The notes under the pieces: generated by a model | What the model was told of the DNA's origin: nothing | Databases searched by the model: none | What the model saw: only the letters and a program-made list of their open reading frames with translations | Shown: positions 62,998 through 64,000 of the stretch, in pieces | Layout of the letters: every line of letters begins with the position of its first letter | Numbering within the stretch: position 1 is the first letter of the stretch | Translations under genes and position numbers: made by a program | Origin: an uncultured Sphingomonadaceae bacterium | GTDB taxonomy: Bacteria; Pseudomonadota; Alphaproteobacteria; Sphingomonadales; Sphingomonadaceae | Length of the DNA: 64,000 nt | Assembly: GCA_947501325.1 (NCBI GenBank) | Contig: CANMVC010000001.1 | Location: 248,001-312,000, forward strand | Direction of reading: 5' to 3'

Positions 62998-64000
62998 TTA
63001 GTACCGCAGCCGGATGCCGGCAAAGGCCGATCGACCCGGTGTGCCATAGCGAAATATTGTTTCATAATCCTCATCGAACAAATTGTCGACGCGGCCATAG
63101 AGTTCAATATTATCGGTAATTGGCATGGCTGCGCGCAGATCAACAACGACATAACCTTCCACCTGCCGTGTGTTTGACGTGTTATCAAAGTTGGACCCAA
63201 CATGCGTGACTGTCGCGCCGGTCTTCAATCCAAAAGACCAGTCATAATCGAGCGAAGCATTGATGCTATGCTTGGGACGCCGATTGAGTTTCAGACCAGT
63301 TTCGCGGTTTTCCGCATCTACCAAACCATAGTTGATCGACCAGGTTAGCGCTTCGACCGGGCGCACCAGCAAGCCGAATTCCAAGCCTTGCGCACGTGCG
63401 CGACCGATATTCTCATAAGTACCGCCAATAAAATTAATCAAATTGCGACCATTACGTCGAAAGACCGTGGCACTCAGTTCGACTTTCCCGTCAATCAGCT
63501 TTTGAGTAACCCCAGCATCATAGCTTCGCGATGTTTCCGCTTCGAGCGTTGGATTACCAAAACTGCTGAACAACTGAAATAGCGACGGTACATTAAAGCC
63601 CTCGCCATAGCTGGCGCGGAAGGTCGTACTGCCCTGATTAGGGCTGAAAACCAAATCGCCGGCAAAAGTCGTTTCGCTGCCAAATGTGCTGTGATCATCA
63701 TAACGCAGGCCCGCTGTCGCGGTAAGTCCTTCGAGAGGTGTCACGCTTAGCTGTCCATAGACGCTATCAATTTCGGAGGTAAAACTCTGAGCCGCGTCAC
63801 CTGAACCCGATCGGTATTTCGACGCTTCAGTTTCCGCGCCAATGGTCGCCTGAAACATGTCGGATATGTCAAATATACCCTGATATTCAAACCGCTCGTT
63901 GCGGCCAAGCGCATCGAACGTCTGCATGTCGAGATTGAAATTATCGCGCTTGACGCTGGTATAAGCAAAGGCGAAGCGATTACGGAACCGTCCGTCCAGC
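62998..64000 (-). CDS. btuB: TonB-dependent receptor (BtuB-like), C-terminal part; cut by window edge
   Basis: The frame is open to base 64000. The visible 333 residues are the C-terminal half of a TonB-dependent outer membrane barrel: FAFAYTSVKRDNFNLD at the edge, FRASYGEGFNVPSLFQLFSSFGNPTLEAE, SYDAGVTQKLIDGKVELSATVFRR and the final GRVDNLFDEDYETIFRYGTPGRSAFAGIRLRY, ending in an aromatic residue. It is the first gene of the operon in this window and, with BtuFCD, is predicted to take up cobalamin. The N-terminal TonB box, plug and any cobalamin riboswitch lie outside. Confidence 0.93.
   Translation of the reverse strand, partial: LDGRFRNRFAFAYTSVKRDNFNLDMQTFDALGRNERFEYQGIFDISDMFQATIGAETEASKYRSGSGDAAQSFTSEIDSVYGQLSVTPLEGLTATAGLRYDDHSTFGSETTFAGDLVFSPNQGSTTFRASYGEGFNVPSLFQLFSSFGNPTLEAETSRSYDAGVTQKLIDGKVELSATVFRRNGRNLINFIGGTYENIGRARAQGLEFGLLVRPVEALTWSINYGLVDAENRETGLKLNRRPKHSINASLDYDWSFGLKTGATVTHVGSNFDNTSNTRQVEGYVVVDLRAAMPITDNIELYGRVDNLFDEDYETIFRYGTPGRSAFAGIRLRY

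Overview
The window looks like chromosomal DNA from a sphingomonad-type alphaproteobacterium (Sphingomonadales, possibly close to Parasphingorhabdus/Sphingorhabdus; the genus is inferred). The main signs are a SciP/DUF1153 regulator, a crtY-crtI-crtB carotenoid cluster, small DUF3297, DUF2945 and DUF3429 proteins, a TPP-riboswitch-controlled thiC, TonB-linked cobalamin genes, and sphingomonad-style short palindromic repeats. No transposase, integrase, rRNA operon or CRISPR array was seen. Most of the window is ordinary core or flexible-core genome with tight packing and many ATGA overlaps.

Layout. 1-5 kb: start of a Ppx/GppA phosphatase, tRNA-Gln, a TIGR03032 protein, a PilZ protein, an XpaC/TelA pair and a TesA lipoprotein. 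5-15 kb: YbbA/YbbP-type ABC exporter divergent from tesA, a bile-acid-symporter-family carrier, a GT2 glycosyltransferase, typA, a lipoprotein sugar dehydrogenase and a metallo-beta-lactamase lipoprotein. 15-34 kb: many small housekeeping or accessory genes (DUF805, DUF3297, SDR, enoyl-CoA hydratase family, two tandem HSL-type hydrolases, GFA proteins, a FabH-like synthase, ung, a cold-shock protein with a clear terminator, an ion channel, a DoxX-like protein, a cyclase, a BKACE enzyme, a diguanylate cyclase and a lipocalin).

34.4-36.6 kb: an AT-rich 694-residue gene of different composition. It encodes a PIN-like nuclease fold joined to a coiled coil and two C-terminal membrane helices, and has its own TTGACA promoter with a palindrome over the -10. 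Beside it, at 36.75-36.86 kb, is a decayed copy of the 3' end of thiC. This is the most island-like part of the window. 37-44 kb: an alpha/beta hydrolase, a helical-repeat protein, secreted RidA, thiC with its TPP riboswitch and a Shine-Dalgarno-masking hairpin, a REC-EAL protein and sciP. 43-49 kb: MipA/OmpV, DUF2141, a membrane fatty-acid-hydroxylase-family enzyme, and crtY-crtI-crtB. The crtB product carries an unusual AT-rich ACP-like C-terminal extension. 49-54 kb: an inositol-phosphatase-family enzyme, pmbA, an OYE-family oxidoreductase and a VTT-domain membrane protein.

54-64 kb: one minus-strand cobalamin transport and late-synthesis operon, read from the right edge: TonB receptor (cut by the window), threonine-phosphate decarboxylase, cobO, btuF, btuC, btuD, cbiB, cobQ, a 39-codon unknown ORF, cobT, cobS and a CobC-type phosphatase. 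It would import corrinoid, adenosylate it, attach the aminopropanol arm and lower ligand, and finish the coenzyme. A CobU/CobP kinase-guanylyltransferase is not in the operon; the small unknown ORF lies between cobQ and cobT.
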